From Desulfovibrio sp. An276 (GTDB taxonomy: Bacteria; Desulfobacterota; Desulfovibrionia; Desulfovibrionales; Desulfovibrionaceae), in the NCBI RefSeq assembly GCF_002159665.1, contig NZ_NFJC01000003.1, forward strand, positions 62,001 through 126,000: a stretch of DNA of 64,000 bases, read 5' to 3'. Below, one piece after another: positions 8,747 to 16,724 of this stretch. The notes under the pieces were generated by a model that was not told the origin of the DNA, did no database searches, and saw only the letters and a list, made by a program, of their open reading frames with translations. A program made the translations under genes and the position numbers. The first letter of the stretch is position 1; every line of letters starts with the position of its first letter.

Positions 8747-8779
8747 GGAGGGAGACTCTTTATAAAAAGAGCTCCCTCC
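8747..8779 (-). other. intercistronic hairpin between radical enzyme and activase genes
   Basis: GGAGGGAG pairs with CTCCCTCC, and inside it CTCTTT pairs with AAAGAG, giving a nested hairpin that ends just before the activase ribosome site. No T-run follows. It probably stabilises the upstream mRNA or lowers activase expression relative to the enzyme. Confidence 0.6.
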
Positions 8780-8804
8780 CTTTACATTATTACATGTTAC
8801 ACTG

Positions 8805-11321
8805 CTACATTCCAGAATGTTCTGTTCTGGCGATCAAGTCATCCTGAAGGTCCTGAGTTAGATCAACAAAATAAGCGCTGTAGCCGGCTACACGAACAAT
8901 CAGACTCCTGTATTTTTTGGGATCCTTTTGTGCTGCAACCAGAGTTTTGCGATTGATGATGTTGAACTGAACATGCCAGAGCTTGAGATCAATAAAAGAG
9001 CGTATGAAGTCTACCAGGCGACGAGTTCCCTGCTTGCCTTCAACAACCTTGGGGCTGAACTTCAGATTCAGCATACGGGATGCCCTGTTGATCTTGTCAC
9101 GGTTTTTGGATGCGTCATTGCTGAGCAATACGCAGGTAGGTCCGTGCATATCTGCACCATGGGAGGCAGACGTTCCGTCTGAAAGAGGTGTCCATGCCTT
9201 TCTGCCATTTGCAGAGGCGCTCACTACGCGGCCAAAGGGCACATGCGCTGTCACCGGCACATAGCGGGTATCGACGTAGATACCAAGTTCCTTGCCATAT
9301 TTCTCAAAGAACTCCATTGTGTGGCGCTCAACAGCGTGTCCTATGGAGTCAGCGTAGGGATCGTTGTTCCCGTAGCAAGGGCAGCTCTTCAGCAGTTCCT
9401 GCACGTCTTCAAACCCTTCAAAGTCTGCATCAAGGGCCTGAATGAGCTGATCCATGGTCAACGACTTGTCCTCGTACACAGTCTTTTTGATTGCAGCGAG
9501 ACTGTCTATCAGGGTACCGTAACCAATAAAATCTGCAAGACCACTTTCGTAGCCTCCGGGAATATGTTCCTTGTGGAGATCCAGACAGTACTTCATACAC
9601 AGGTCATGAAGGCTGGAACTCATGGGCACTGCAAAGAACTTCTCCCTCATCTTGTTGGTGATGTACTGGATATCCAGAGTCACTCGCAAATAATTGGTCT
9701 GCTGCACAAGGAAGGCATTCCAGAATTCATCCCATGTCTTCAGATTTCTGGGATCACCAGTCTCCACGCCGAGGCACATGTCGCCATACTTCTTCATGCG
9801 TCCGTTGTGCAGAACCAGTTCCAGTTCTGCAGGCATGTTGATGTACAGGCCGCCGGAAGTATACGTATCCAAATTGGGCATGCGGGTCTCAGTGCAACCG
9901 CTGGCAGCATAGTCATATGCCTGATTGAGAGGTGCACCCTTGGCGGTCATGATGGGTATTATTTCCTCATCATTGAACAGCTTGGGGTACCCTGTGCCAA
10001 ACTTTATTGTTTCTGCAATGTCTGCCAAGAAACGTTCTGGTGAACGGGTGTGCACACGTGCAGCCAGATCAGGATAATGAAGAGGAAATTCTCTCTTCGA
10101 TTTCAGGAACAGATAAGAAAGTTCATTGGTGGCATCTTCTCCTTCCGGAGTGAGCCCTCCGATTGTCACAGCTTCCCAGTGGGCATAGCCCTGGTTGAAG
10201 GATGTTCCCTGAGCTGAAATATACATTTCGATGAACTGAGCCATGCCGCACCATACACATTCCAGAAGTTCCAGGGCCTGTGTATCGGTAAGCGTCCCAT
10301 TTTCCTTATCCTGCTTGTAGAGCGGGTACAGATACTGATCCATGCGTCCATTGGAAATGGTTGTTCCCGTACGCTGTTCAAGCCTCGAAAACATCTGTAC
10401 AAAATACTGGCTCTGCACTGCCTGATGGAAGGTCTTGGCCGGATAGGCAGGCACCTGGCGGCAGTTTTGCGCAATAAGCAAAAGCTCAGCCTTTCTTTTG
10501 GGATCCTGCTCAACTGCGGCCATCTCTTCCGCTTTCTCTGCATGGCGTCTTGCCCACAGCATGATTGCATCGCTGACTATGATGACAGCTTCCAGGAAGG
10601 GGCGCTTTTCATGGTAATCTGTAGGACTGTTGGGATCCAAGGCATCAAGCCTTTCCTGAGCTTCCCTGCGGATATCCATGAAGCCCCTCTGGATCACCTT
10701 GCCATAATCATGCACCCACTGGAGAGATGAGCGCCATGAAGCCGTCTCGTTGACAAGATACCTTGGTGTTGTTCCGGCATCGTCAAGAAAGAGGATATCG
10801 TGCAGTTCCTTGGGTACGGCTGCGTTGAAGTTTTCGTGGTAGGTTTTTCCCTTCCAGTAGGGACCTATCTCTTCCTTGATAATTTTCATGTTCTCGGGAG
10901 AAATGTAGGCTGTGCCTCCTTCGCGCTCCCCGAGCTTTTCAAGAAAGGTTTCGTAGAAGTCTCCCTCGATTTCAGGATACAGGATCCCGTAACGCCCCTT
11001 GCAGCCAAGACGACCAGCAAGCAGTTGAAAATCGTCAATGTAAATCGTGATATTGCTCGCGATATTGTAAAGAGCCTTTGCCCAGCGGAGATTCAGAGGT
11101 TGTCCCTCTGTCTCCCTCATGCTCCTGGTGAAATACAGAGCTCTTTCTATATCAAGAGCAGGCTCCATTCCATCAAATGTCTGGATAATTTTGTAAATCC
11201 TTGGGCGATTTGCAGCAAAATCATCATTGCTGATTCCCAGAATACGTTTTTCCTGACCGGAATATGTGACCTCTTCCTGTTCTTCACAGCAGCAGGTATC
11301 GCAAACAGGTGCGTTCAACAT
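8805..11321 (-). CDS. glycyl-radical enzyme, isethionate sulfite-lyase-like (sulfonate C-S lyase)
   Basis: An 838-residue glycyl-radical enzyme. The radical site is Gly813 in RVAGYSAYF, and the thiyl/acid pair is Cys476 and Glu478 in ASGCTETR. This is not a pyruvate formate-lyase, which has a Cys-Cys pair. Residues I recall as forming the sulfonate pocket and active site of Bilophila IslA (Arg189, Gln193, Trp374, Cys468, Glu470, Arg678, Gly805) all have identical counterparts here at a constant +8 offset: Arg197, Gln201, Trp382, Cys476, Glu478, Arg686, Gly813. This supports C-S cleavage of a hydroxyalkyl sulfonate with sulfite release, which would feed dissimilatory sulfite reduction. Position 688 is Val where I recall Phe, so substrate range may differ. 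The N-terminus has an odd Cys-rich run (CDTCCCEE). Confidence 0.78.
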   Translation of the reverse strand: MLNAPVCDTCCCEEQEEVTYSGQEKRILGISNDDFAANRPRIYKIIQTFDGMEPALDIERALYFTRSMRETEGQPLNLRWAKALYNIASNITIYIDDFQLLAGRLGCKGRYGILYPEIEGDFYETFLEKLGEREGGTAYISPENMKIIKEEIGPYWKGKTYHENFNAAVPKELHDILFLDDAGTTPRYLVNETASWRSSLQWVHDYGKVIQRGFMDIRREAQERLDALDPNSPTDYHEKRPFLEAVIIVSDAIMLWARRHAEKAEEMAAVEQDPKRKAELLLIAQNCRQVPAYPAKTFHQAVQSQYFVQMFSRLEQRTGTTISNGRMDQYLYPLYKQDKENGTLTDTQALELLECVWCGMAQFIEMYISAQGTSFNQGYAHWEAVTIGGLTPEGEDATNELSYLFLKSKREFPLHYPDLAARVHTRSPERFLADIAETIKFGTGYPKLFNDEEIIPIMTAKGAPLNQAYDYAASGCTETRMPNLDTYTSGGLYINMPAELELVLHNGRMKKYGDMCLGVETGDPRNLKTWDEFWNAFLVQQTNYLRVTLDIQYITNKMREKFFAVPMSSSLHDLCMKYCLDLHKEHIPGGYESGLADFIGYGTLIDSLAAIKKTVYEDKSLTMDQLIQALDADFEGFEDVQELLKSCPCYGNNDPYADSIGHAVERHTMEFFEKYGKELGIYVDTRYVPVTAHVPFGRVVSASANGRKAWTPLSDGTSASHGADMHGPTCVLLSNDASKNRDKINRASRMLNLKFSPKVVEGKQGTRRLVDFIRSFIDLKLWHVQFNIINRKTLVAAQKDPKKYRSLIVRVAGYSAYFVDLTQDLQDDLIARTEHSGM

Positions 11322-11342
11322 ATATCATGCTCCTTTGTTGTC

Positions 11343-13250
11343 CTAGATAAGATTCGGGAGGAACAAAGAAATTGCGGGTATAAAGGTGACAAGAACCTGA
11401 CAGATAAGAAGTGCAATCAGGAAGGGGAAGCATGCCTTTGCAAGACTTTCAACAGAGACATCACCTATGGACGAGCCCACAAAGAGATTGACACCGATGG
11501 GAGGAGTGATGAAGCCAATGGCCAGATTGACCGTCATCATGACACCGAAGTGAATGGGATCGATACCGAAATCAACAACGATGGGAAGCAGGAGGGGAGT
11601 CAGAATGAGAATGGCTGCCAGAGCTTCCATGAACGTGCCGATTATAAGGAGGATGATGTTCAGGAGAATCAGCAGAGTAAACTTGCTGTGCGTGAAGCCT
11701 GTGATGAACTCTGCCAGCATTTCCGGAATGGATTCAATGGTGATGATATTACCGAAGATGCCAGCCATGGCGAAGATAAACAGGATGTTGCCACTGGTGA
11801 CACAGCTTTCGATACTGCAGTCGAACAGCTTCTTGAAACTGATCTCCTTGTAGACAAACATGCCCACGTACATGCCGTAGAAGGCTCCGACTGCTGCGGC
11901 CTCTGTAGGTGTCATGATGCCACCGTAGATGCCGCCAAGAATGATAACCGGGACCATCAACGCCCATCTGGCTTCCACAAAAGCCTTGACCTTTTCCTTC
12001 GACCCGGCAATGGTGTTGCCTCTCCAGTTGTTCTTCTTGGATATCCACCAGGCAACTATCATAAGAGCAAAACCACACAGCAGTCCGGGCATGACACCAC
12101 CGGCAAACAGCTTTGCAATGCTCTCCTGAGAAGAAATACCGTAGATAAGCAGAGGATTGCTTGGTGGGATCATCACACCAATGATGCCAGCACACGTTAC
12201 AATTGCGACACTGAAGGTTTTGTCATAACCTCGCTCGATCATCGCCGGGATAGTGACGCATCCGATGGCAGCCACAGTAGCCGGGCCAGAGCCGCTGATA
12301 GCAGCAAAAAACATGCAGGTGGCTATTGTTGCCAGGGCCAGTCCACCGGTCTTGTCTCCTAGAAAAGCATCGGCAAGCTTAAGCAGTCTTCTGCTGAGCC
12401 CTCCTTCGCCCATGAATACGCCAGTAGCAACGAAGAAAGGAATGGCCATGATTGCAGAATTGTCCAAGCCGGTATACGCAATCTGTGCAACATAGTCGGA
12501 AGGAATCGTATCACAGGTCCAGATGACTGCCAGACAAGCGCCGGCTATGCTGACAGCAATGGGTGCGCTAAATGCCAGGAAGAAGGCAAAATATCCGAGC
12601 AGAACTGCCGGAGCGTTTTCCCAGCCATCGTACAGAAAGAGTGGAGCTACAATTGCAGCTGCAAGTGCAATACCTATTATTGCTGGAAGTATACCAAATT
12701 CACGACATGATCTGTATAGTCTCTGAATCAATCTGACAATTACTAATCCAAATCCTACAGGAAGAATGGAATATGGAAGAGCATAGGAAATGTGAAGAGC
12801 TGCCGATGTTTGGGGGAAACGTTGTATCATCGAAATATGATCCAATCCCTCAAAGACAATTACTCCTGAAATTAATATAAACAATAATGTATTTGCATTA
12901 TCTATTACTGCTTTTCCAAAATCATTAAAAAAGTCATAAACTATAGTAACACGAATATCCTTTGTTGTTTTAATGACTATCGGAATGGCCAAATATGTAA
13001 TCCATACAAAAATAAATCTAGATAATTCTTCTGTCCATACTACTGAGTTTGCATCTCCAGAAAATACATTTATTACTATATATCTATAAACAGTCTGAAA
13101 AAATATTGCATGTATTATAATAAGAAGACCAATAAACAAAAATATTTTTTCTGCATTATTATCAAGCCATGAAACAATATTTCTTGGTGAAATAGTATTG
13201 GTCATTGTGTACCCAGATTCATTGACAGTTGCATCCATTTTTTCCTCCAT
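11343..13250 (-). CDS. TRAP transporter fused permease (DctQM)
   Basis: A 635-residue inner-membrane permease in which the small DctQ part (about residues 1-190, four spans) is fused to the large DctM part (about 200-635, with PPSNPLLIYG and GFITPPIGVN motifs of TRAP large subunits). It takes substrate from the upstream binding protein and imports it with sodium. It lies 21 bases before the radical enzyme gene. The DctQ part is clearly AT-rich, while the DctM part has normal GC, as if two segments of different origin were joined. Bilophila and Desulfovibrio isethionate loci also carry TRAP transporters, so a sulfonate is the likely cargo. The start is the ATG after a GGAGG-like site at 13253-13258. 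Confidence 0.9.
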   Translation of the reverse strand: MEEKMDATVNESGYTMTNTISPRNIVSWLDNNAEKIFLFIGLLIIIHAIFFQTVYRYIVINVFSGDANSVVWTEELSRFIFVWITYLAIPIVIKTTKDIRVTIVYDFFNDFGKAVIDNANTLLFILISGVIVFEGLDHISMIQRFPQTSAALHISYALPYSILPVGFGLVIVRLIQRLYRSCREFGILPAIIGIALAAAIVAPLFLYDGWENAPAVLLGYFAFFLAFSAPIAVSIAGACLAVIWTCDTIPSDYVAQIAYTGLDNSAIMAIPFFVATGVFMGEGGLSRRLLKLADAFLGDKTGGLALATIATCMFFAAISGSGPATVAAIGCVTIPAMIERGYDKTFSVAIVTCAGIIGVMIPPSNPLLIYGISSQESIAKLFAGGVMPGLLCGFALMIVAWWISKKNNWRGNTIAGSKEKVKAFVEARWALMVPVIILGGIYGGIMTPTEAAAVGAFYGMYVGMFVYKEISFKKLFDCSIESCVTSGNILFIFAMAGIFGNIITIESIPEMLAEFITGFTHSKFTLLILLNIILLIIGTFMEALAAILILTPLLLPIVVDFGIDPIHFGVMMTVNLAIGFITPPIGVNLFVGSSIGDVSVESLAKACFPFLIALLICQVLVTFIPAISLFLPNLI

Positions 13251-13332
13251 TTCCTATCAGTATTCCTTCCACTAAATTCTGATAAGAGGCCAAAAACAAG
13301 ATTTCGCTGTTTTTCTGAGATTGCTCTCTAGG

Positions 13333-13370
13333 CCACACGCACAAATGCCGGCTGGAATTTGTGCGTGTGG
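13333..13370 (-). other. stable hairpin between TRAP binding protein and permease genes
   Basis: A perfect 14-base stem (CCACACGCACAAAT with ATTTGTGCGTGTGG) and a 10-base loop lie directly after the binding-protein stop codon. No T-run follows it on the minus strand. Such hairpins commonly protect the binding-protein mRNA and give it an excess over the permease. Confidence 0.7.
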
Positions 13371-13396
13371 AGGAGGCATGGCACGCTAGCAGAGAG

Positions 13397-14422
13397 CTAC
13401 TTCATAGCTTCCATAAACAAATTGTATGCTTCAGGAGAAATCTTGGTGCGGAATTCGTCCCACACAGGCTTGGTCAGTTCCTTCAGCTTTGCGTAATCGG
13501 CATCCGAACACATGTTGATTGTGACACCCTTGGACTTCATCAAAGCGTAGGATTCCTCGTTGAGCTTCTTGCTGAGAGCGCGCTCATATTCCACTGCCTC
13601 AGCTGCGGCTTCCTTGATTATGGCGCGTTGTTCATCTGTCAGAGAATTCCAGAGCTCAAGGTTCATGACAACGACATGCCCATAGTAGTTGTGCTTTGTA
13701 TCAAGGGCATAAGCTGCGACATCACCAATATCGCCCAGGGCTCCAATAGAGGCATTATTCAGAGCCATGGCATCCACGGTTCCCTGACGCATGGCAGTGA
13801 TGGTTTCACCCCAGGGCATGGGAACAGGGTACATTCCAAGAGCCTTGGCTACGGCAATTTCGACAACCGAGTCAGTTACACGTACCTTGACGTTTCTAAG
13901 TCCATCAACAGTTGTAACGTTCTTCTTGCTAAACTGAAAATCGCGATAGCCCACATCACCAAAATACACCATCTTCAGATTAATCTTGTTCAGAACCTTT
14001 TCATAGTACTGTCCAAGAGGCCCGTTATCCATGGCAGCAAACAGCTTGTCCAGGGCCTTTGGATTCATTGGATCAACGATATACGGCAAGTCAAACAGCA
14101 GAAAATCAGGAGCAAACAGGGACAAATTGCCTGTTGAAATGGAACTCATGGAAAGGCTGCCTTTCTGGGCACCTTCAGTTGTCACACGGTCGCTTCCCAA
14201 TATGCAGTCACCAAAGACCTTAAGCCTGATCTTGCCACCAGACTTTTCTTTCAAAAGCTCACTGAACTTCAGACACCCCATGGAAACCTGATCACCCTTG
14301 TTCATAGGATGTCCAAGCCTGAGGTTGAGCTTTTTATCTGCAGCATAGGATTGCCCTATTGCAAGAAAACCTACCAATACAAGACAAAGAGCCATCAAGC
14401 CAAATCGAACGAGCGATCTCAT
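13397..14422 (-). CDS. TRAP transporter substrate-binding protein (DctP family)
   Basis: A 341-residue periplasmic binding protein, first gene of the operon. A Sec signal (about residues 1-27, ending QSYAAD) is followed by the DctP fold: LRLGHPMNKGDQVSMG near the mature N-terminus, DLPYIVDP, the ligand-contact segment KVRVTDSVVEI where an Arg normally holds the ligand acid group, and PMPWGETITAMRQGTVDAM. AGGAG stands 6-7 bases before the ATG. It delivers an organic anion, here most likely a sulfonate, to the fused QM permease. The promoter region upstream has two perfect palindromes. Confidence 0.9.
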   Translation of the reverse strand: MRSLVRFGLMALCLVLVGFLAIGQSYAADKKLNLRLGHPMNKGDQVSMGCLKFSELLKEKSGGKIRLKVFGDCILGSDRVTTEGAQKGSLSMSSISTGNLSLFAPDFLLFDLPYIVDPMNPKALDKLFAAMDNGPLGQYYEKVLNKINLKMVYFGDVGYRDFQFSKKNVTTVDGLRNVKVRVTDSVVEIAVAKALGMYPVPMPWGETITAMRQGTVDAMALNNASIGALGDIGDVAAYALDTKHNYYGHVVVMNLELWNSLTDEQRAIIKEAAAEAVEYERALSKKLNEESYALMKSKGVTINMCSDADYAKLKELTKPVWDEFRTKISPEAYNLFMEAMK

Positions 14423-14464
14423 GATAATCTCCTGCTAAGATATTTTTAATAGATAACTACCACT

Positions 14465-14493
14465 GAATTTCATGTATCAAATACATGAAATTC
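14465..14493. promoter_or_regulatory. perfect 13-bp palindrome upstream of the TRAP/glycyl-radical operon
   Basis: GAATTTCATGTAT and ATACATGAAATTC flank a 3-base spacer, 43-71 bases before the binding-protein start. No T-run follows on either strand, so an operator is more likely than a terminator. The ATTTCA...TGAAAT core is shared with a second palindrome upstream. Confidence 0.6.
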
Positions 14494-14629
14494 ATATTCC
14501 CTTATTTTTATAAATAATTTTATAAGAAAATAATTTTTTTATTTTTATTCCTTTAAAAATATATTGACTTTTATAAATTAAAATTTTTTGTCAGGAATAA
14601 AAACTAATTTTTTATTTTCTTCATATACA

Positions 14630-14648
14630 TTATTTCACGATGAAATAA
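14630..14648. promoter_or_regulatory. second ATTTCA/TGAAAT palindrome
   Basis: TTATTTCA and TGAAATAA flank CGA. It shares the ATTTCA half-site and 3-base spacing with the palindrome at 14465-14493, suggesting two sites for the same regulator. Confidence 0.5.
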
Positions 14649-15282
14649 ACTCTATTTATTAGAAACTTGCTAAGAATTTCCTGGGAATTCTTCATCCTGT
14701 AAAATTCTTGTGCCTTTCTTCACTTGGTTTTATTCAATACCCACCAGAAAAATAAGTTCAATAACAGGTGCTATCGATAGGACCTTTTTTTGAAAAAAAG
14801 CGAGGAAAGCCATCCAATCCAAGCGCTTTATAAAATAATTTCATAAACTTATGAACATCAAAAAAAATTTCCCCCCTTAGTCCTGCGCTCAATGTTTCCC
14901 GGGAGTCCGCGAACTGCCCATAGCTCACGGACTTGCCCCTTTTTATCTGGTATGCCAAGCAACACTCTTCACAAGGATTAAACAGTCGCAGCTCAACGGA
15001 ATTTTTGCCTTTCTGGCTCTTGTATGCTAACTATTTGCTGCGGAAACAGGCCGAGCCCAATCAGCTTGTGAATTGTTGCGGATTGCCCTTCCTCCGGAGT
15101 TGCGCAGGAATGCCTGTAAAGACAAGCAGTATCTCCGCCCTGACAATCTCTTGGCTGGTTGCCTTACTGGGTGTACACCCAAGCTTACTATTATACTTCT
15201 GTCTTCATAAGCTGCTCAATCCAGTCTTTTATACCACAAAATAATTCATCTATTATCTTTTTGGCTTCCTAGCAATTTCAAC
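14649..15282. other. intergenic stretch with no convincing gene
   Basis: The flanks are AT-rich, but about 14880-15200 is more GC-rich. On the minus strand short frames look protein-like in pieces (for example KRGKSVSYGQFADSRETL around 14870-14960) but are broken by stops and frame changes. It may be a decayed insertion or gene remnant. I recognise no family. Confidence 0.3.
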
Positions 15283-15304
15283 TTGTTATTCTATTTGATA
15301 ACAA
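15283..15304. promoter_or_regulatory. inverted repeat before the Crp/Fnr-type regulator
   Basis: TTGTTAT and ATAACAA are separated by 8 bases, ending 16 bases before the regulator start. Size and symmetry suit a Crp/Fnr-family dimer, so autoregulation is possible. The sequence differs from the ATTTCA palindromes near the operon. Confidence 0.45.
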
Positions 15305-15320
15305 TTTATAGGAAAGCTCT

Positions 15321-15968
15321 ATGGATAAAATATATGATTTTAATCAATTAATTGTTCCCCATTTTTTTGATGTTTCCAATGCGCCAAGTATTCCCGAAAA
15401 ATTTTTTGCACTGGGAAAAAAATCTCTTTATCATAAAGATACAGTAATAATAAAATATGGAGAAAAATTAAATTGCATATATTATATTCATAGTGGTTCC
15501 ATATTGGGATTCCGTCAAGACAATGAAGAAAAAATGAGTCTTGCCTATATAATTAAAAATGGATTCTTTGGAGAAGGATGGTTCTTTTCTCAGCGTAATA
15601 GCAGAGACGAAGTTATTATAGGCGATGACAGTATAATTACCATGTTCCCCAAGGATGTAGTAGATCACTTGATTACGTATCCTGAAGTAGTAAAAAATTT
15701 CTTGTTTACTTTAGGCGTAAAAACAACAAGTGTTGAAACAAAATTTGAAAATTTCAAAAACAAATCTGTCAAAGATCGATTAAAAATTTTTATAACAAAT
15801 CAATTTTCTCTTTTTGGTGATAGCAACAAAATAGAATTAAAATTGAATCAAAAAGACATTGCAAATATTATTAGTGCTCACCCTGTTTCAATAAGTCGGG
15901 CTTTTTCTGAGCTAAAAAAGGAAATGGACATTGAAATTTCTAGAAACAAAATAATTATTTCTAAATAG
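15321..15968 (+). CDS. Crp/Fnr-family transcriptional regulator
   Basis: A 215-residue regulator with an N-terminal cyclic-nucleotide-binding-type beta barrel (about 25-125; GEKLNCIYYIHSGSILGF, GFFGEGWFF) and a C-terminal winged helix-turn-helix (about 165-215; LNQKDIANIISAHPVSISRAFSEL). It has no Fnr-type N-terminal cysteine cluster, so it senses a small molecule rather than oxygen through iron-sulfur. It is divergent from the TRAP/glycyl-radical operon and is its likely local regulator, responding to the substrate or a product. The gene is very AT-rich compared with core genes and is likely acquired together with part of the locus. Confidence 0.85.
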   Translation: MDKIYDFNQLIVPHFFDVSNAPSIPEKFFALGKKSLYHKDTVIIKYGEKLNCIYYIHSGSILGFRQDNEEKMSLAYIIKNGFFGEGWFFSQRNSRDEVIIGDDSIITMFPKDVVDHLITYPEVVKNFLFTLGVKTTSVETKFENFKNKSVKDRLKIFITNQFSLFGDSNKIELKLNQKDIANIISAHPVSISRAFSELKKEMDIEISRNKIIISK

Positions 15969-15979
15969 CATAATTTTCC

Positions 15980-16071
15980 CAGAGTGGTAGAGGCCGTCGT
16001 ATATGGCTTGTCCAACTGATTGATTTCTTTGGGGGCCCTCATTGGAGTATCCGCCGACATCTACCACTCTG
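15980..16071. repeat. 92-bp element bounded by 12-bp inverted repeats (MITE-like)
   Basis: CAGAGTGGTAGA at 15980-15991 and its exact complement TCTACCACTCTG at 16060-16071 bound a short stretch with no gene. Beyond 12 bases the ends still match partly (CCGTCG and CGCCGAC). It could be a miniature inverted-repeat element or the ends of a deleted insertion sequence. A long-stem RNA structure after the regulator gene is the alternative. Confidence 0.4.
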
Positions 16072-16140
16072 AAATTTCCTAAATAGGAGGAAGCGTTTTC
16101 CTGTTTCTAAGAATACAGGAATATTCGCGCCAGCATTTCC

Positions 16141-16611
16141 ATGAAGATAGGTGAACTCGCAAAGAAGGCCGGCTGCCAGGTAGTCACGATCAGGTACTAC
16201 GAAAAGGAGGGCCTGCTCGAAACGCCTGAGCGCAGCGAAGGCAACTACCGCATCTACACAAGCGAGGATCTGGACAAGCTGCGCTTTATCCGCCACTGCA
16301 GACTGCACGGCATCAATCTGTCCGAAATCCGGGAACTTTTGGCCTTCCGCAAAAAGCCCACGCAAAACTGCGAGTGGATCAACACTCTCATTGACAAGCA
16401 CATAAAAAATCTGGACGAGCAGATAGCCTCCCTGCAGCACTTGCGCTCCCATCTTCAGGAGCTTGCCCACAAGTGCGAGGGAGGCAAGGGCGGCCACTGC
16501 GGCATCCTCCGCTCCCTTGAAGAGGCGCACGAGTGCCCCTACTGCCACGATTTCCAGTGCCAGCTCAAGGCTGCCCAGGAATCTTCACCACGCAAAAGAA
16601 AGCAGGCATAG
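16141..16611 (+). CDS. MerR-family regulator, CadR/PbrR-like (Cd/Pb-responsive type)
   Basis: A 156-residue MerR protein. The N-terminal winged helix (MKIGELAKKAGCQVVTIRYYEKEGLL) is followed by the dimerisation helix (about 80-110) and a Cys-rich tail. Cys77, Cys112 and Cys120 match the three thiolate ligands of CadR/PbrR-type Cd(II)/Pb(II) sensors. A further ECPYCHDFQC segment (130-140) may add metal sites. It would twist a 19-20-base-spaced promoter to switch on efflux genes, but no metal pump is adjacent, so the target is probably elsewhere. No clear ribosome site precedes the ATG. Confidence 0.85.
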   Translation: MKIGELAKKAGCQVVTIRYYEKEGLLETPERSEGNYRIYTSEDLDKLRFIRHCRLHGINLSEIRELLAFRKKPTQNCEWINTLIDKHIKNLDEQIASLQHLRSHLQELAHKCEGGKGGHCGILRSLEEAHECPYCHDFQCQLKAAQESSPRKRKQA

Positions 16612-16724
16612 CCAGCCTTTGCAAACACAGTCCAGGGACAGGGATGTATACGGAAACATCCGCTCTTCCCTTCTCTTTTGATTCCCTCAAAACCGACAGT
16701 ATTTCCCACATTGCGGAGAACCAC

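Noticed and set aside
8805-11321. Arylacetate decarboxylase (4-hydroxyphenylacetate or indoleacetate type) as function of the radical enzyme
   Set aside because: No small HpdC-like subunit is present and the IslA-type Arg/Gln/Trp set is retained; a sulfonate lyase fits better, though no search was done.
14758-14958. 66-codon minus-strand frame between the TRAP operon and the regulator
   Set aside because: No ribosome site, TTG start, and the neighbouring protein-like pieces are in other frames; treated as a possible remnant only.
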